A stretch of 33,043 nucleotides of DNA from Oscillospiraceae bacterium (GTDB lineage Bacteria; Bacillota; Clostridia; Oscillospirales; CAG-272): contig SVTA01000013.1 in assembly GCA_015064005.1 (NCBI GenBank), positions 1 to 33,043 of the forward strand, read 5' to 3'. The notes beneath the pieces were generated by a model, which did no database searches, had not been told where the DNA came from, and was given only the letters and a program-made list of their open reading frames with translations. Position numbers and translations under genes: made by a program. Each line of letters begins with the position of its first letter. Position 1 is the stretch's first letter. Positions 31,201 to 33,043 of this stretch are shown here, piece after piece.

Positions 31201-31784
31201 AGCGCCCGCAGGTTGGGGGCATAGATATCCACAATGCCGCCGCGCAGCGCAAACTGCCCGGGACCCTCTACCAGGTCTACCCGTACGTAGCCGGCTGCCA
31301 CCAGGCGATCAGCCAGTGTCGAGGGCTCAAGGACGGTATCTCTATCCAAGGTAATGGTGGCCGCCGCCAGCCGTTCTCTTGACACGGTATAGCCAAGGGC
31401 GGCGTCAGGCGTGGTCAGCACCACGTCAAAATCGCCTCCCAACAGTCCCCACAGCACCTTCAGGCGCTCGTACTCGTATTCGTGAGAGGCGGTGATATTA
31501 TAAAAGGTCAGATCCCTTGCGGTATAAAAGGCTGCCCGTATGCCAAAGGCGCAAAGCAGCTCCCGTTGGCGCAGACATTCCTTTTCCTCCGGCAGCAGCA
31601 CCAAAACGGCGCCCCGCCGTCTGTCACGGGTATCGGCAACAAGGGCGCACAGCAGCGCGTCTGCCGCGCCATCACACAGTCCCGCTACCGCGAAGGGTAA
31701 AGATCGTGCCCCCAACGCCCGGCCGAGATCCTCCGCCAACGCCCGGTATTCGCCCTCCTGCCGCAGCGCCTCTGGAATCAGCAT
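28239..31784 (-). CDS. mfd: Transcription-repair coupling factor
   Basis: An 1181-residue DNA translocase that removes RNA polymerase stalled at DNA damage and recruits UvrAB. The N-terminal UvrB-like region (~1-400) includes GGIVDIYAPN. The RNA-polymerase-interacting CarD-like domain is at ~508-580 (GDLVVHEAHGIGRYTGLE). The helicase core has Walker A GDVGFGKTEVAL (Lys674), motif II DEEQRFG (769-775), TATPIPRTLNMA and QIRGRVGRS. A C-terminal TRCF domain follows (~1040-1140). Length is normal for the family. The ATG at 31784 overlaps pth by 7 bases with a GGGGTG ribosome binding site. Confidence 0.97.
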   Translation of the reverse strand: MLIPEALRQEGEYRALAEDLGRALGARSLPFAVAGLCDGAADALLCALVADTRDRRRGAVLVLLPEEKECLRQRELLCAFGIRAAFYTARDLTFYNITASHEYEYERLKVLWGLLGGDFDVVLTTPDAALGYTVSRERLAAATITLDRDTVLEPSTLADRLVAAGYVRVDLVEGPGQFALRGGIVDIYAPNLRALAPDGSLITEATPLRVEFFGDEIDRMGLFDVESQRLHTMVESCEMPPAREVLLTDGIRTQLLAAVEKQLVKCKDERAREELEGELGELRRGGDVRFADKYLSLIAPEKENLLSYFGAGTLTVLRGTNAIRDRLKAALWHGEEAVKELIENGTIAPRYAEYNAPATALERFLEEAVTLHVDSITEGLSGKRLAGLYSFRTKHTVAYGEHYDLLLEDLQSYVETGRRVVIAAEHETAAKSTVTMLRQHGYVAALWEEGSMLPAPGEILVEWREPTLGFELGVSGVTVLSLSEEGHRGGLAAGRIRRRAKKKDAKGTILSYADLQVGDLVVHEAHGIGRYTGLETLTIDGVTRDYVSIQYAGSDKLFLPCDRLDAVSKYIGAHADDGVVKLSRFGGGEWKKAKARTKAAVKDMAKDLIRLYAERERRPGFAFPPDDEMQREFEEGFAYTETDGQIAAADEIKEDMMRARPMDRILCGDVGFGKTEVALRAAYKAVLAGKQVAILVPTTILALQHFQTIQSRMRAFAVSVDMLSRFRTAKQQAESLRRLARGDLDIIVGTHRLVSKDVKFKNLGLLIVDEEQRFGVAQKEKLKQLAGNVDVLTLTATPIPRTLNMAMSGIRDISVLDEAPGDRLPVQTYVLEDDELIIEEAIRRELRRGGQVFYLHNSVDTIREVAARLSAAIPEAQITVAHGQMEKDALERIWSDMIAGRIDILVSTTIIETGIDVPNANTLIVDHAHRLGLSQLHQIRGRVGRSPRRAYAYFTYPRGRALGDIQRKRLEAIREYAEFGAGFRIALRDLELRGAGNILGAEQHGHLDAVGYDLYVKLLSEAVLEERGEQVKERCECVVNLSFDACLPERYVKNASQRMALYKRISLIGTPADLSDMTDELMDRYGDLPKPAANLLEIALIRATAERCGIQQIRQDGTEVAIHAPALDVDGWMELSALYPGRLRMMMSATPYIRYRPQKPAALLPELRDMLLRLSSLEKKG

Positions 31785-32419
31785 GACTTCACCCCATTGC
31801 AGCGCTGCATGGCGTCGTCAAGCTTGCCCTGCAGCAGCAGCCGCACGCCGTCCTCCACAGCCGAGAACAGGTCAAACAGCACCTTCTGCTCCTCGGCGGA
31901 AAAGCCGGATAGCACCCAATCCGCCAGCTCCATTTCCGGGTGGGGCTTTTTGCCCACGCCCACCTTCACCCGGGGAAAGGTGTCGGCATTCAGATGATAA
32001 ATGATGCTCCGCACACCCTTCTGTCCGCCGTCACTTCCCTTGCCACGCACGCGAAGACGACCGACATCAAGGTTGATATCGTCACAGATGACGATGACGT
32101 TTTCCGGCGGAATGTGGTAGAAGGCGGCCGCCTCCCGCACCGCCTCGCCGGAGTTGTTCATGAAGGTCTGGGGCTTCATCAGCAGCACCCGCACGCCGCC
32201 AACAGTCGCCTCGGCGGTCAGCGCCTTGAAGCGCAGGCGGTCGACCTTCACGCCCAGCCGCTCGGCCATATAGTCAAGAGAAAGAAAGCCCGCGTTATGC
32301 CGCGTAAAGGCATACTCCCGCCCGGGGTTGCCGAGACCCACCACCAGATGGGTGATGGGGCCCGCCGCTGCAGGCTTTTCGGTTTCGATTTTCTTAAACA
32401 GGTCAAAAATATTGGCCAT
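31778..32419 (-). CDS. pth: Peptidyl-tRNA hydrolase
   Basis: A 213-residue enzyme that frees tRNA from dropped-off peptidyl-tRNA. The motifs are VGLGNPGREY (Asn31), RHNAGF (His41, catalytic), LMKPQTFMNNSG and VICDDINLDVGRLRVR with the catalytic Asp at ~113, then GKGSDGGQKGVRSI. Compared with the usual start just before the first strand, it has ~20 extra N-terminal residues (MANIFDLFKKIETEKPAAAG). ATG 32419 has AAAGGA ~9 bases upstream, so the extension is probably translated. First gene of the pth-mfd-lipoprotein operon; mfd overlaps its end. I saw no clear promoter just upstream. Confidence 0.96.
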   Translation of the reverse strand: MANIFDLFKKIETEKPAAAGPITHLVVGLGNPGREYAFTRHNAGFLSLDYMAERLGVKVDRLRFKALTAEATVGGVRVLLMKPQTFMNNSGEAVREAAAFYHIPPENVIVICDDINLDVGRLRVRGKGSDGGQKGVRSIIYHLNADTFPRVKVGVGKKPHPEMELADWVLSGFSAEEQKVLFDLFSAVEDGVRLLLQGKLDDAMQRCNGVKSC

Positions 32420-32482
32420 TGCAGTAATCCTTTCCGTTGGTGGATAAATGAATAGACATTTTCAAATTTTGATTGATCGCTT

Positions 32483-32618
32483 TGTTCGCACAAACTCTTG
32501 TGGCAAGTTTTGATCAAACTTTTTCAAAAGTTTGCGGGTGTGGGCAGCGCCCACAAAAAACGCCGTTTCTTTTTGATAACTTTTTCTTTGCGGCTCACAC
32601 CTGCAAAGAAAAAGTGGG
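32483..32618. repeat. Palindromic interspersed element, copy C (partial, reversed)
   Basis: Begins TGTTCGCACAA (32483) and continues with sequence matching the right end of copy A reversed: CTTTTTCAAAAG hairpin, GTGGGC-A-GCGCCCAC, ACGCCGTTTCTTTTTGATAA and the perfect ACTTTTTCTTTGC/GCAAAGAAAAAGT stem, ending near GTGGGCGGGG. The other half of the element is missing. Lies 63 bases upstream of pth. Confidence 0.78.
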
Positions 32619-32637
32619 CGGGGAGTCTGATGTTGCC

Positions 32638-33043
32638 ATGCGGCGAGCGTGAGCCTTCCCCAGCGGGGGAAGGGGGACCACCGTAGGTGGTGGATGAGGT
32701 GTCATCCGCGACACACAATGCGGCGAGCGGTAGCCTTCCCCAGTGGGGGAAGGATTGTAAACAAAGGCGTGTGACAATCCCTCAGGCGCTTGCGCGCCAG
32801 CTCCCTTTGCACAAGGGAGCCTATCACATTCTGCGTATTCATCCCCCCGATTTGACATTCAAATTCTGATTGATCGGGGAGTTTGATTTGACAACGCGGT
32901 GAGGCAACATGTGCGCGAGGCCCCTTCCGGGAGGGGGCTCCCGTCGCAGACGGGTGGGGGAGCCCGCGTGTATGATGGCTTTTTATCTCGCCATATCACG
33001 GGTGCTTTGCCATAGTCGCGCGAGCTCCCTCAGGCAGCCTTCC
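32638..33043. repeat. Cluster of GC-rich palindromic repeats at the window end
   Basis: Two direct copies, 80 bases apart, of a unit starting ATGCGGCGAGCG and containing CCTTCCCC/GGGGAAGG (32654-32673 and 32734-32753). Further hairpins are CCACC-GTA-GGTGG (32678-32690), GGCGC-TTGC-GCGCC (32785-32798) and CTCCCTT/AAGGGAG (32801-32819). A third short repeat TTCAAATTCTGATTGATCG (32858) also occurs with one or two changes at 2095 and 32461. The sequence breaks off in a further CTCCCTCAGG...GCCTTCC unit. No gene is seen here. Confidence 0.65.

Overview
This is a 33 kb chromosomal window that looks like a gut-type Clostridia genome, most plausibly Oscillospirales/Oscillospiraceae-like. The inference rests on strong AGGAGG-type ribosome binding sites, TTGACA-17-TATAAT-like promoters, the thiamine ECF S-component ThiT under a TPP riboswitch, cupin-type AraC regulators, Gfo/Idh/MocA-rich sugar operons, the pth-mfd-foldase order, and intergenic spaces full of palindromic repeats. 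I found no tRNA, rRNA, transposase, phage or CRISPR genes.

Layout. (1) 140-7454 (minus): a sugar-acid/glycoside cluster with two TIM-barrel epimerase-like enzymes, a CE15-like glucuronoyl esterase, two Gfo/Idh/MocA oxidoreductases, mannonate dehydratase (uxuA) and an SDR-type mannonate oxidoreductase (uxuB). It is read divergently from an AraC regulator at 7569-8312. (2) 8776-14149: a two-component system (minus) divergent from a three-gene operon (plus) encoding a VTC polyphosphate-polymerase-like domain, a DUF4956 membrane protein and a Cthe_2159-like beta-helix lipoprotein. A near-perfect palindrome made of four 11-bp-spaced TTTTCAG half-sites lies between them. (3) 14355-16359: rimO and pgsA. 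(4) 16419-18722 (minus): a secreted metallo-beta-lactamase-fold lipoprotein. (5) 18894-21097 (minus): an aminotransferase and trpS. (6) 21489-25344: a second AraC regulator divergent from a three-gene sugar operon (zinc-less MDR dehydrogenase, Gfo/Idh, NAD-dependent epimerase). (7) 25766-26800 (minus): thiT with its TPP riboswitch and attenuator. (8) 26893-32419 (minus): pth, mfd and a foldase-like lipoprotein.

The intergenic DNA is unusually structured. Three copies (one full, two partial) of a roughly 330-bp palindromic element sit at 2117, 8322 and 32483. A 403-bp element at 25347-25749 is bounded by 17-bp inverted repeats and is almost entirely a chain of small hairpins spaced by an ATGAAATC-like word. 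A related hairpin chain occupies 1-107, and GC-rich long palindromes lie at 8719 and 14174.

The two most interesting units are the VTC/DUF4956/beta-helix operon with its own two-component system and palindromic operator, and the hairpin-chain element. The first sugar cluster may also carry out oxidation-dependent (3-keto) glycoside cleavage coupled to uronate catabolism. All functional assignments are from reading motifs; no database search was run.
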